A stretch of 49,377 nt of DNA from an uncultured Collinsella sp. (GCA_902496945.1 CABVDE010000013.1:1-49377), one strand, 5' to 3'. Numbered from the stretch's first letter, positions 32,461-41,076 are shown. The notes: generated by a model from the letters alone, not told the origin. Made by a program: numbers and translations.

Positions 32461-35034
32461 TTATTTGCCCTTGGGCTTGCTGGCGTAGAACTTCTTCTTT
32501 TTGGGCTTGCCGGCGGGGGAGGGTTTGCCGTTGCCGCGCGGCCCTCGGTCGCCGGCCTGCGCGTGCGCGGGTGCCGCCGCACGGGGCTTGCGGGCCTCGG
32601 GGTTGCGCAGCTCCTCGGTTCGCTCGGCAATCTCCTCGGCGCTAAAGCCGACCTCGGCCATGGCGTCCTCGATGGGCAGGCGGCGCACGATATAGCAATG
32701 ATGCACCTTCTGGTTGCGCGCGAAGTCCTCGGGGATGGTCTGCGCCGTAATGTCCTCCAGCACGACGCCCGCGCGCGCGAGCTTGCGCGTCTCGGGGCGG
32801 AAGCCGCGCAGGTTGCAGCTAAAGATGGCGTGGCCGCCCTGTGCGAGCAGGCGCGATACGCCGGCCAACAGCTCAACATGGTCGCGCTGGACATCCCAGG
32901 TGCGGCGGCCCATCTTGGACGAGTTCGAGAACGTGGGCGGGTCGACAAAGATCAGGTCCCAGCGATTGCGCGTCTGGCGCTGGTCGCGAATCCATGCGAG
33001 CACGTCGTCGCGCACAAAATGATGCTGCGGGCCCACAAAGCCGTTCTGGCGCATGTTGCGCTCGGCCCAGTCCAGGTAGGTGTTCGAGAGGTCGACCGTA
33101 ACGGTCTCCTCGACGCCTCCGTCGGCCGCGTAGCAGGTGGCGGTGCCGGTGTAGGCGAACAGATTGAGGAAGCGGCGCGCCTGCTTGGCGTGCTCGCGAA
33201 CCAGGTTGCGCGTGACACGATGATCCAGGAAGATGCCGACGTCCAGGTAGTCGTCAAAGTTGACGGCAAAGGTAAGGCCGCCCTCCTCAATGAGCGGCAG
33301 ACGGCGACGTGCGATATTGGCACGCTCGCCCGAGCCACCCTTGCCGGCGCCCTGCTTGCCGTACTGCGAGCCGCCGCGCGAACGCATGCGGGCCTTGGCG
33401 TGCACGTGCTCGGCCGGAACATCCAGGATGCGCGGCGCGATGGCCAAGATGTCGAGCATGCGGGCCTGGGCCAGCGCGGGGTCGATGGTCTTGGGCGCGG
33501 CGTATTCGGCGATGACGAGCCAGCGGCCCGGGGTCTGCGGGCAGCCCTCGTACAGATCGATGGCGGCGGAGTAATCGGGCAGGTCGGCATCATAGACGCG
33601 GTAGCAGCTAACGCCCTCGCGCTTGGCCCACTTGCGGCGCAGGCGGGCGTTCTTGCGCAGACGGTTGGCGAACTGCTCGGACTCGGGGACGAGCACGGGC
33701 AGCGGCTTGCCGTCGCCCAGGTCGAGCGTGGAGGCAGGCTCGGGCATGGCGGGAGCGGCGGCTTCGTCGTTGATGGCGTCGTTGGCAGCATCCGCGGTCT
33801 CGCCTTCAACATCCGCGCCGGTCGCAGCCTCAAACGCCGCGGCAGCATGGTCGAGCGAGGGCCAGACCTCGACGGTGGCCTCCTCGTTATTGGGCATGAC
33901 GGCGATGGAGCGCTCGGGCTCGGCATGGAGCGCGCGGGCCATAAGGCCATCGCGGGTGAGCGCGGCGACCGGCGCGGCGGTAAGCTCGGGCGCGCGGCGC
34001 AACTCGCCGATGAGCGTCATGGCATCGTGCATGAGCGAAAGCGGGGTCTCGGTGGTGTCTGCGACCACGACGGCACCGGCGACAACGCCCGCATGGTCCA
34101 GTACGGTGGCGGGCTTGGCGGCGCAAAAATCGACAAAGCGCTTGTAGCCGGCGCACTTGACCATGCGCTCGGCGGTCTTGCGGGCAGCGGGGTCGATGTC
34201 TACGGCAACGATGCGCGCTTGGCGCTCGCGTGCTGCGGTCTCGCGCCCGCGCGCCTCGGCGAGTAGCTGCTCCCACAGGGCGGCATCGTGCAGCTGCCAG
34301 CCCTCAAAGCCCCAGCGCTCACGGGCGGCGCCCGGCGCGCGATCGGTCAGGATATTCACGGCCTCCAGCAGCAGGCCGCCGCCGGCGCACGAGGCGTCGA
34401 TCAGCGTGGGCAGGGCCTCGTTTTCGTAGTCGTCCGCCGTCAGCTCGCGCTCGCACAGCGCGGTCCAGCCGACTTGTGCCAGCACCAGCGCGGCGTAGTC
34501 GGGGCGCAGTACGTGCGTGCCCTCGCCAGCGCGGGTCGCGGCGGGCGGCAGGCGCTTGAACAGCGGGTCGCCCGAAAGATCCAGGCTGATGCTCGCGCGC
34601 CGCTGACGCAGCGAAAGTAGCAGGTGAACATCGGGGTCGGCGGCGTCGACATCGGCGCGACGGCCCGTGGTCTCGGCCAGACGGTCGCACAGCGCGTCCT
34701 TGGCGCGCAAGGCCGAGAAGCGCGTGTTGCGCAGCTGCTCGGTCACGCCGCGGGCGGTGATGGCGATGGTGGCGCCGGGGCGGACAATGTTCTCCCAGGC
34801 AATGTCGTAAACGCCGTCGTACAACTCATCGGCATCCTGCGCCTCAAAGCGCCCGAGCACCACGAATACGCGGCTGGCCAAGCGCGACCACAGGCATGCG
34901 CGGTAGCCTTCTTCGAGCTCGCCCTCAAACGTGGCACGGCCCTTCAGGCGGCGGACATGCGAAAGCCCGAGCCGTTTAAGCTCGTCGGCGAGTGCGGACT
35001 CAAAGCCCTCGGGGCAGCTTGCATAAAATTCCAT
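32461..35034 (-). CDS. rlmL: RlmKL-type 23S rRNA methyltransferase with degenerate RlmL half
   Basis: 857 residues. THUMP domain (about 40-160), an RlmL-type methyltransferase domain (about 165-400), an acidic spacer, then the RlmK domain (about 500-800) and a Lys-rich tail. The RlmK half is intact: FLNLFAYTGTATCYA (SAM), DPPTFSNSSKM and WDVQRDH. In the RlmL half the SAM motif reads DASCAGGG instead of DPxCGSGT, and the catalytic NPPYG motif is replaced by ADTTETPLS, so m2G2445 activity is doubtful while m7G2069 activity is likely. ATG 35034 follows GAGAGG. Confidence 0.9.
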   Translation of the reverse strand: MEFYASCPEGFESALADELKRLGLSHVRRLKGRATFEGELEEGYRACLWSRLASRVFVVLGRFEAQDADELYDGVYDIAWENIVRPGATIAITARGVTEQLRNTRFSALRAKDALCDRLAETTGRRADVDAADPDVHLLLSLRQRRASISLDLSGDPLFKRLPPAATRAGEGTHVLRPDYAALVLAQVGWTALCERELTADDYENEALPTLIDASCAGGGLLLEAVNILTDRAPGAARERWGFEGWQLHDAALWEQLLAEARGRETAARERQARIVAVDIDPAARKTAERMVKCAGYKRFVDFCAAKPATVLDHAGVVAGAVVVADTTETPLSLMHDAMTLIGELRRAPELTAAPVAALTRDGLMARALHAEPERSIAVMPNNEEATVEVWPSLDHAAAAFEAATGADVEGETADAANDAINDEAAAPAMPEPASTLDLGDGKPLPVLVPESEQFANRLRKNARLRRKWAKREGVSCYRVYDADLPDYSAAIDLYEGCPQTPGRWLVIAEYAAPKTIDPALAQARMLDILAIAPRILDVPAEHVHAKARMRSRGGSQYGKQGAGKGGSGERANIARRRLPLIEEGGLTFAVNFDDYLDVGIFLDHRVTRNLVREHAKQARRFLNLFAYTGTATCYAADGGVEETVTVDLSNTYLDWAERNMRQNGFVGPQHHFVRDDVLAWIRDQRQTRNRWDLIFVDPPTFSNSSKMGRRTWDVQRDHVELLAGVSRLLAQGGHAIFSCNLRGFRPETRKLARAGVVLEDITAQTIPEDFARNQKVHHCYIVRRLPIEDAMAEVGFSAEEIAERTEELRNPEARKPRAAAPAHAQAGDRGPRGNGKPSPAGKPKKKKFYASKPKGK

Positions 35035-35109
35035 GGGTGACCTCTCTGGTTGCGTCGCTCCATTATATGATGGACGCTTCGTTTGCTCTTGTCCTCGAAA
35101 GGAACCCAT

Positions 35110-35672
35110 ATGATTGATGCGTGCCCCGATTCCATTGTGCTGATTTTGACGTGGACGGCACGCTGACGTCGTTCGATCCCGACAACATGAGCGATAAGGA
35201 CTTTTCGACAGTTCGTCCTTCGCGGGCGGTCATCGAGGAGTTCGCGCGTCGCGTGCTCGCTGCCGGCGTCGAGGCTTTTTTCGAGGCCAATGCCGCGACC
35301 TTTGCGACGGAGCCCGCAGGTGTCAAGCGGTCGTCTTTTCCTGGGACCCTCGTGGTGCATGACGTGGACCAGATGCGCGTCGACGGCCATCTGCGCGTGG
35401 GCAAGGTGTGCTTTAACGCAACCAACCTGGCATGCGTGGCCAACGACGACGGCTTTATCGAACGCAACTTTGAGCTGTGCAATACCGGCGGTGCGAATCG
35501 CGAGCTGAACCCCAAAGGCATCGACAAGGGCGTGGGCGTGGCGCGGGCGCTGGAGTACCTGGGTCGTACCGGCAACGCTATGCTGGAGGTCAAAGCAATC
35601 GCTGACTACGTGACCGACGACGTTGCACACGACGGCACGGTTACGGCGATGCAGCATTTCGGTTTGATCTAA
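35110..35672 (+). pseudogene. Decayed Cof-type HAD hydrolase gene
   Basis: The best start (ATG 35110 after GAAAGGAAC) is in a different frame from the DFDVDGTL motif that follows at about 35148, indicating a frameshift; only a GTG (35121) without a ribosome binding site opens the HAD frame. In that frame (183 residues) the N-terminal HAD motif and a NPKGIDKGVGVARALEYLG segment with the motif III Lys are present. The sequence passes straight to GNAMLEVKAIADYVT without the GDxxND metal motif, and motif II is missing. Family members are about 260-290 residues. Probably a non-functional remnant. Confidence 0.72.
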
Positions 35673-35673
35673 T

Positions 35674-35714
35674 AAATTGCCGGTTCGCCCTCACTGTGGG
35701 CGAACCGGCAATTT
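35674..35714. terminator. Bidirectional terminator
   Basis: AAATTGCCGGTTCGCCC (35674-35690) pairs perfectly with 35698-35714 over a 7-base loop. It lies between the HAD remnant and the convergent deoR gene. Confidence 0.85.
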
Positions 35715-35717
35715 AGG

Positions 35718-36509
35718 CTATTTTGTAATATAGAGCTTGGGATGACTGCGGCTACTCTCGATTGCCGCCGCCATGATGCCCTCGTCGTCTCCATCTATGA
35801 TGACGCCATCGAGGTCGTCGATCTGCGCGGACTGATAAAAACTGGTCTTGTTGAACTTTCCCTGGTCAACCATCATGTAGCCCTGGTTTGAGTTGGTCAG
35901 ATACATGCGCTTGATCATGGCGGAGAAGTCATGCTCGACGGTGAAGCCGTGGTCGGGATGGAATCCGTCCGCACTCACAAATGCCTTGTCGGCATGAAGC
36001 TTGCTCATGCAGTCGAGCGTCAGCGCGCCTGCCAGATAGAGGTGGCCCTTTCGTACGGAGCCGCCCAGCAGCACTACCGAAGCATTGGGCAGATTAAAGC
36101 TGGCATAGTTCGCAATAGCAAGGTCGCCGGTGATGATGGTGATGTCGCGCTTGTCCATGAGTGCCTTGGTGAAGTAAAAGCCCGTGGTACCGATGTCAAT
36201 CACCAGAACGTCGCCATCGTCAACAAGGGTTGCCGCGGTTGCGGCGATGGCCTCTTTGGCTTCGACCTGAACATTGATGCGCTCCTCGGGATACGAGATG
36301 GCATTGGAACGAGAAAGCGATACCGCTCCGCCGCGTACGCGACGCAACTTGCCTTCGGATTCCAGCGAGACGAGGTCGTGTCGTGCGGTGACTTCCGAAA
36401 CCGAAAAACGGCGCACGATATCGGATACCGAGATATTAGGCTTTTCGGCCAGCCAGTTCATGATAAATCGCTGACGTTCGGCCGGTGAAAGGCCTGAAGT
36501 AGTTGCCAT
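35718..36509 (-). CDS. DeoR family transcriptional regulator of the PTS/transaldolase locus
   Basis: 263 residues. N-terminal DeoR HTH (about 8-60: AERQRFIMNWLAEKPNISVSD, then FSVSEVTARHDLVSLESEG) followed by RRVRGGAV. The C-terminal sugar-phosphate sensor domain carries IDIGTTGFYFTKAL (about 97-110) and VSADGFHPDHGFTVEHD, typical of the family. ATG 36509 has AAAAGGAGC upstream. It is divergent from the transaldolase-PTS genes with a 348-base region between that holds repeated CTTTYGAWA sites. It probably represses that operon until a sugar phosphate appears. Confidence 0.92.
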   Translation of the reverse strand: MATTSGLSPAERQRFIMNWLAEKPNISVSDIVRRFSVSEVTARHDLVSLESEGKLRRVRGGAVSLSRSNAISYPEERINVQVEAKEAIAATAATLVDDGDVLVIDIGTTGFYFTKALMDKRDITIITGDLAIANYASFNLPNASVVLLGGSVRKGHLYLAGALTLDCMSKLHADKAFVSADGFHPDHGFTVEHDFSAMIKRMYLTNSNQGYMMVDQGKFNKTSFYQSAQIDDLDGVIIDGDDEGIMAAAIESSRSHPKLYITK

Positions 36510-36525
36510 AAGTCGCTCCTTTTGA

Positions 36526-36827
36526 ACGAAAGGAAAAAGAAATGCCTTTCGTAATCGAAATATAACGCATCGATATGAAAAGAACAAGGCGAAATCTAAT
36601 GAACAAAATGAGTGATGGGGCATGTTCATAATTCATATGCAGCGGATAGCACGCACGTAAACGGTCTATAAAGAGTTTCATTCTCAAGGTGGTGCGGAAA
36701 AGCGATACGTTCACGCCCGATATTCGACCGTTCACGGAAAGATGACAATTGAGCTTTCGATAACTTTTGAAATAGTTTATAAAAGAAAACCGAAAAGCTT
36801 TTGAAACAAAGAAAAAAGCTTTCGATA
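36526..36827. promoter_or_regulatory. Divergent control region with putative DeoR boxes
   Basis: The deoR/transaldolase gap holds no gene. CTTTYGAWA occurs four times before the transaldolase gene: 36754-36762, 36764-36772, 36798-36806 and 36819-36827. AGCTTTCGATA is repeated exactly at 36752 and 36817. On the deoR side ACGAAAGG (36526-36533) and CCTTTCGT (36545-36552) form an inverted repeat. Such CGAAA/TTTCG repeats are typical of DeoR-family operators. The region is clearly AT-richer than its surroundings. Confidence 0.55.
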
Positions 36828-36857
36828 GCAATAAAGCAAGGTGAGAAAGGACCGAAC

Positions 36858-37568
36858 ATGGCGATCAAAGTGTTTGCCGACGGCGCTAACCTCGAGGGCA
36901 TGCTTGACATGCACGACAACGGCAACGTTCAGGGCTTCACGACCAATCCTTCCCTTATGAAGGCCGGTGGCGTGACCGACTACCGTGCTTTTGCCAAGAC
37001 GGTTCTTGAGCACATCACCGATGTGTCGGTCTCTTTTGAGGTGTTCGCCGACGACGAGGCTGGTATGGAGGCCGAGGCTCGCGAGATCACAACCTGGGCA
37101 GACAACGTCTACGTTAAGATCCCGGCGCTCAACACCAAGGGCGAGTCCACCGCCGCGCTGGTCAAGCGCCTTTCTGCCGATGGTATCAAGGTGAATGTCA
37201 CCACCATCTTCACGCCCGAGCAGGTCGACGAGTTCGTCGATGCTGTCTCTGCCGAGACCCCCTCTATCCTGTCTATCTTTGCCGGCCGTATCGCCGATAC
37301 CGGTGTCGATCCGCTGCCCCTCATGGCAGAGTCCGTAAAGAAGGCTGCCGTCAAGCCTGCAGCCGAGGTTCTCTGGGCATCTACGCGTGAGGTGCTCAAC
37401 ATCTTCCAGGCAGAGTCCGTTGGCTGCCAGATCATCACGGTTCCCAATGCCCTTCTTGCCAAGCGCAAGAATTTCGGGAAAGATTTGCTTGAGTACTCGC
37501 TTGATACGGTCAAGGGCTTTGCCCGCGACATCCAGGCGCTTGGTTTTCACATTCTGCCCGAGGAGTAG
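36858..37568 (+). CDS. fsa: Transaldolase / fructose-6-phosphate aldolase family, copy 1
   Basis: 236 residues. Short TalC/FSA-type barrel. Schiff-base Lys87 in DNVYVKIP; other hallmarks are GFTTNPSLM (about 26-34), VNVTTIFTPEQ (about 114-124) and FAGRIADTG. Such enzymes transfer or release dihydroxyacetone units from sugar phosphates; activity as aldolase or transaldolase cannot be told apart here. It starts at ATG 36858 after GAAAGGACCGAAC and leads the PTS operon (nine bases before the IIA gene). By eye, about 81% of residues match copy 2 at 40164. Confidence 0.92.
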   Translation: MAIKVFADGANLEGMLDMHDNGNVQGFTTNPSLMKAGGVTDYRAFAKTVLEHITDVSVSFEVFADDEAGMEAEAREITTWADNVYVKIPALNTKGESTAALVKRLSADGIKVNVTTIFTPEQVDEFVDAVSAETPSILSIFAGRIADTGVDPLPLMAESVKKAAVKPAAEVLWASTREVLNIFQAESVGCQIITVPNALLAKRKNFGKDLLEYSLDTVKGFARDIQALGFHILPEE

Positions 37569-37577
37569 GGGACGAGC

Positions 37578-38024
37578 ATGCTGACCGATCTTCTTAAGCC
37601 CGAGCTTGTTGCCTGCCATGTCGAGGCCTCCGATTGGGAGGAAGCGATCAAGGCGTGCGGCAAGCTGCTCGTAGACGCCGGCAAATGCGACCAGAGCTAT
37701 GTCGACGCCATGACTTCATCGGTTCACAAATTCGGTCCCTATATGGTCTTGGAAGAGGGCATCGCCATGCCTCACGCTCAGGCAGATGGCAATGTGAGTG
37801 AAGCGGGAATCTGCATCGTCACGCTTGACCCTGCGGTTGCGTTTGGACACGAGGATTTCGATCCGGTTCACGTGCTCGTGGGTATTTGCGCACCCGACCC
37901 CAAGGCTCATCTTGGCTGCTTGGCGGAGCTTTCGCAGATGTTCGAGGATGAGGACTGCGTTGCCAAGCTCAGTGCGTGCAATACGCCCGAGCAAGTTCTG
38001 GAGACCATGCGTTCGTTCTTTTAG
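37578..38024 (+). CDS. ulaC: PTS system IIA component, ascorbate/mannitol type
   Basis: 148 residues. PTS EIIA type 2 domain with the phosphorylated His66 in EEGIAMPHAQADG. It accepts phosphate from HPr and passes it to the IIB protein. It most resembles UlaC/SgaA (ascorbate family) because it comes with separate IIB and UlaA-type IIC proteins. Cytoplasmic. It lies nine bases after the transaldolase gene, with GAGTAGGGGACGAGC before the start. Confidence 0.9.
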   Translation: MLTDLLKPELVACHVEASDWEEAIKACGKLLVDAGKCDQSYVDAMTSSVHKFGPYMVLEEGIAMPHAQADGNVSEAGICIVTLDPAVAFGHEDFDPVHVLVGICAPDPKAHLGCLAELSQMFEDEDCVAKLSACNTPEQVLETMRSFF

Positions 38025-38100
38025 GCCTTAATGGCACGGCGATGCGTCGCCGCTTTTGGATAGACGGGAAAACCGTCACGTGTAGGAGAGGAAGGTTGCC

Positions 38101-38376
38101 ATGCATATCATCACCGTATGCGGAAACGGCATCGGGTCCAGCCTGATGCTCGCTGGCAAAGTCGAGGAGCTTTGCGAGGAGGAGGGCATCAAGGCCGACG
38201 TTGAGTCTATGGACCTGAACGGTGCTTCTTCCGCAAATCCGGACCTGTTCATCACCGTTAAGGAGCTCGCCCCCGAGCTTCACGGCAACGTTGTGATCGT
38301 TCGCAGCTATGTGAACAAGAAGAAGATCCGCGAAGACGCCCTCGAGGCAATCAAGGCGGCCGCCGCTAACGCCTAA
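38101..38376 (+). CDS. ulaB: PTS system IIB component, ascorbate family
   Basis: 91 residues. Phosphocysteine loop VCGNGIGSSLML at the N-terminus with Cys7 as the phosphorylated residue, the compact form of UlaB/SgaB. It carries phosphate from IIA to the incoming sugar at IIC. GAGAGGAAGGTTGCC precedes the ATG. A 76-base gap after IIA contains a small GGCGATGCGTCGCC hairpin, which could tune relative expression. Confidence 0.92.
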   Translation: MHIITVCGNGIGSSLMLAGKVEELCEEEGIKADVESMDLNGASSANPDLFITVKELAPELHGNVVIVRSYVNKKKIREDALEAIKAAAANA

Positions 38377-38446
38377 AGCGGCACAAAAAGGGCGGTTCCC
38401 TGTGGAAGAGGGAAACGCGCCCACGTTAGAAAGAAAGGAAGCCCAG

Positions 38447-39838
38447 ATGCAAGTCATCCTTCCCATACTTGAGTTTATCCAATCGATTCTGACCAAGCCA
38501 GCATGGATTATGGGCCTGTTCGCTTTTGTCGGCCTTGTCGCGCTTAAGCGTCCCGCCCACAAGGTGATGACGGGCACCCTGAAGCCGATCCTTGGCTACA
38601 TCATGCTGTCCGCTGGCGCCGCGGTTGTTCAGGAAAACCTTGCTCCGCTGGGTACCTTCATCGAGACCGGTTTCCACATCACCGGCGTCGTGCCCAACAA
38701 CGAGGTTGTCGTTTCGATGGCTCAGAGCGTCCTTGGCGTTCAGACCATGATGATCCTGATTCTCGGCTACGTCGTGAACATTATCATTGCTCGCTTTACC
38801 AAGTTTAAGTACATCTTCCTGACGGGCCATCACAGTATGTTCATGGCTTGCCTGCTGTCTGCTGTTCTGCAGGCATCTGGCTTCGAGGATGTCCAGCTTA
38901 TCATTGTGGGCGGTATGTTCCTGGGCCTCGTGAGCGCCATGCTTCCCGCCGTCGGCCAGCGTTTCACCGAGAAGGTTACTGATGGCGACGAGATCGCCAT
39001 GGGTCACTTCGGCTCGCTTGCCTACTATATCTCCGCTGCGGTCGGTACGCTGTTTGCTAAGGACGCCGAGGAGAACAGCACCGAGAAGATCGAGGTTCCC
39101 GAGAAGTATGCCTTCCTGCGCGACACCACCATCTCCACGGCTCTTACCATGGCCTTCTTCTACCTAGTGACTGCTTTTGCCGCTTACATCGCAGATCCTG
39201 CGGTTGTTACTGAGACTGCTGGCGGCGACAACGTGATTGTCTATGCCCTGACCTGTGCTCTGTCCTTCGCCGTCGGTGTCACTATCGTCTACAACGGCGT
39301 CCGTATGATCCTTGCCGACCTGGTCCCGGCTTTCCAGGGCATCTCCAACAAGCTGATCCCTGGCGCCATCCCCGCCGTCGACTGCGCCGTCTTCTTCCCC
39401 TATGCTCCCACCGCCGTCATCCTCGGCTTTGTTGCTTCCTTCATCGGTGGCGTGGTCGGTATGTTCATCGTGGGCGCTACCCTGGGCATCTTCATCATCC
39501 CGGGCATGGTTCCCCACTTCTTCTGCGGTGCTACCGCCGGCATCTACGGCAATGCTACCGGTGGCCGCAAGGGCGCAGCTCTTGGCGCTTTCGTCAATGG
39601 CCTGCTCATCACCTTTGCCCCTGCTCTGCTCCTGCCCGTTCTTGACGTCTTTGGCTTCGAGAACACTACGTTCGGCGACTTCGACTTCTCCGTCATTGGT
39701 ATTACGCTCGGCCGCGCTGCCGAGGCCTTCGGTACCACCGGTGTCTACGCGATTCTTGCTGTTCTTCTGATCGTCGCCTTCGTCCCCAACTTCATCCACA
39801 CCAAAGGTGCTGTGATCAACCACGTTGAGGAAGAGTAA
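38447..39838 (+). CDS. ulaA: PTS system IIC permease, UlaA (SgaT) family
   Basis: 463 residues, about eleven membrane helices. UlaA-family features include LKPILGYIMLSAGAAVVQENL (split here as LKPILGYIMLSAG and VQENLAPLG, about 45-70), GHHSMFMACLLSAVLQ (about 130-145) and GNATGGRKGAALGAFVNGLL (about 365-384). It moves the substrate across the membrane while it is phosphorylated. ATG 38447 has AAAGGAAGCCCAG upstream. A terminator follows at 39895. The substrate may be ascorbate or another sugar or polyol; no ascorbate-catabolic genes are nearby. Confidence 0.92.
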   Translation: MQVILPILEFIQSILTKPAWIMGLFAFVGLVALKRPAHKVMTGTLKPILGYIMLSAGAAVVQENLAPLGTFIETGFHITGVVPNNEVVVSMAQSVLGVQTMMILILGYVVNIIIARFTKFKYIFLTGHHSMFMACLLSAVLQASGFEDVQLIIVGGMFLGLVSAMLPAVGQRFTEKVTDGDEIAMGHFGSLAYYISAAVGTLFAKDAEENSTEKIEVPEKYAFLRDTTISTALTMAFFYLVTAFAAYIADPAVVTETAGGDNVIVYALTCALSFAVGVTIVYNGVRMILADLVPAFQGISNKLIPGAIPAVDCAVFFPYAPTAVILGFVASFIGGVVGMFIVGATLGIFIIPGMVPHFFCGATAGIYGNATGGRKGAALGAFVNGLLITFAPALLLPVLDVFGFENTTFGDFDFSVIGITLGRAAEAFGTTGVYAILAVLLIVAFVPNFIHTKGAVINHVEEE

Positions 39839-39894
39839 TCCAGGCGTACGTTAAGCCCTAATCGGGCGGAGCTCCGATAACCGGCTCCTACACG

Positions 39895-39935
39895 AAAGCG
39901 GTGGCGTCTCAAATGAGGCGTCACCGCTTTATTTG
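39895..39935 (+). terminator. Terminator of the PTS operon
   Basis: AAAGCGGTGGCGTCTC (39895-39910) pairs with 39915-39930 with two mismatches of the G-U type and is followed by ATTTGTTTTG. Confidence 0.8.
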
Positions 39936-40163
39936 TTTTGGAGTGGTTGTGAAAACGTGTTGACGGAGCATCGTCTCTGCGCCGTGAGCGGAATCAAACG
40001 CAATGAATGGCAAAAACGTTTTGCCGCTGGGGTGTCGATATATAAATGGTAAAACCGTAAAACCGTTCACCGAGAAGATAAAACCCGCAGTTCACGCCTT
40101 GATAAAAATAGGTAAAGTGTTTAGCAGTTTACCGGCCTTATGCAAACGAAAGGAATCAGGCAG
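39936..40163 (+). promoter_or_regulatory. Leader of transaldolase copy 2 with a palindromic operator candidate
   Basis: No gene. GGCAAAAACGTTTTGCC (40009-40025) is a near-perfect palindrome, followed by a repeated GTAAAACCGTAAAACCGTT stretch (40049-40067). The segment is AT-rich, consistent with a separate promoter and regulator for copy 2. The CTTTYGAWA boxes of copy 1 are absent here. Confidence 0.45.
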
Positions 40164-40868
40164 ATGGCAATCAAGGTGTTCGCTGACGGTGCAAACCTCG
40201 AGGGCATGCTCGACATGTACGAGAACGGCAACGTTCAGGGTTTCACGACCAACCCGTCCCTTATGAAGAAGGGCGGCGTGACGGATTACCGCGCGTTTGC
40301 CAAGGAGGTCCTGGCCCACATCACCGATGTGTCCGTGTCGTTTGAGGTCTTTGCCGACGACGTCGAGACCATGGAGGTCGAGGCGCGCGAGATCGCTACC
40401 TGGGCAGACAACGTCTACGTCAAGATTCCGTGCGTGACCACCAAGGGCGAGTCCACCGCCGAGCTGGTCCGCAAGCTTTCGGCCGATGGCATCAAGGTCA
40501 ATGTCACCACTATCTTTACGCCCGAGCAGGTCGACGAGATGGTCGAGGCCGTTGACGCCGAGACGCCGTCCATCATCTCGCTCTTTGCCGGCCGTATCGC
40601 CGATACCGGCGTCGATCCCATTCCGTTTATGACGGAGTCGGTTAAGAAGGCTGCCGCCAAGCCCAACTGCGAGGTCCTGTGGGCGTCCACGCGCGAGCTC
40701 ATCAATATCTACCAGGCCGAGGCCTGCGGTTGCCAGATTATCACGGTGCCCAACAGCATCCTGTCCAAGCGCAAGAACATCGGTCGCGACCCGTACGAGG
40801 TCTCACTCGACACCGTGCGCGGCTTTGCCAAGGATATCGCCTCGCTCGGCTTCCATATCCTGCCGTAA
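40164..40868 (+). CDS. fsa: Transaldolase / fructose-6-phosphate aldolase family, copy 2
   Basis: 234 residues, about 81% identical by eye to copy 1, with the same Lys87 (VYVKIP), GFTTNPSLM and FAGRIADTG motifs. It starts at ATG 40164 after AAAGGAATCAGGCAG. It is transcribed alone, downstream of the PTS terminator and behind its own AT-rich leader, and is followed by a long inverted repeat. The duplication flanking one PTS suggests separate regulation or slightly different substrates. Confidence 0.92.
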   Translation: MAIKVFADGANLEGMLDMYENGNVQGFTTNPSLMKKGGVTDYRAFAKEVLAHITDVSVSFEVFADDVETMEVEAREIATWADNVYVKIPCVTTKGESTAELVRKLSADGIKVNVTTIFTPEQVDEMVEAVDAETPSIISLFAGRIADTGVDPIPFMTESVKKAAAKPNCEVLWASTRELINIYQAEACGCQIITVPNSILSKRKNIGRDPYEVSLDTVRGFAKDIASLGFHILP

Positions 40869-40902
40869 GGCGAACACGAGCTGCGGGCGCTGCCGTGGCG
40901 CA

Positions 40903-40986
40903 GGGCGAGAGGGCCGGCCCCGTTTACTCTGCGCTCACGCGCTTCGCGAGGGTCGCGCCGAGCAAACGGGGCCGGCCCTCTCGCCC
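40903..40986. repeat. 23-bp perfect inverted repeat after transaldolase copy 2
   Basis: The arm 40903-40925 (begins GGGCGAGAGGGCCGGCCCCG) is the exact reverse complement of 40964-40986; the 38-base loop contains GCGCTTCGCG. Resembles 17702-17806 in plan: long GC-rich stem, loop of about 40 bases with a small inner hairpin. Confidence 0.83.
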
Positions 40987-41038
40987 CGCGCCTAGGGCGT
41001 CCTTGCTCGTAGGGGTTCTGAGCTGAATAAGACTTGGT

Positions 41039-41076
41039 TGGTGCTGCTTCTTTGATGGGGCGGCACCATTTTTTTT
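41039..41076 (+). terminator. Possible terminator
   Basis: GGTGCTGC (41040-41047) with GCGGCACC (41060-41067) and a run of eight T (41069-41076). It follows the long repeat and would end any transcript from transaldolase copy 2. The 100 bases from here to the ATPase stop hold nothing identifiable. Confidence 0.65.
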
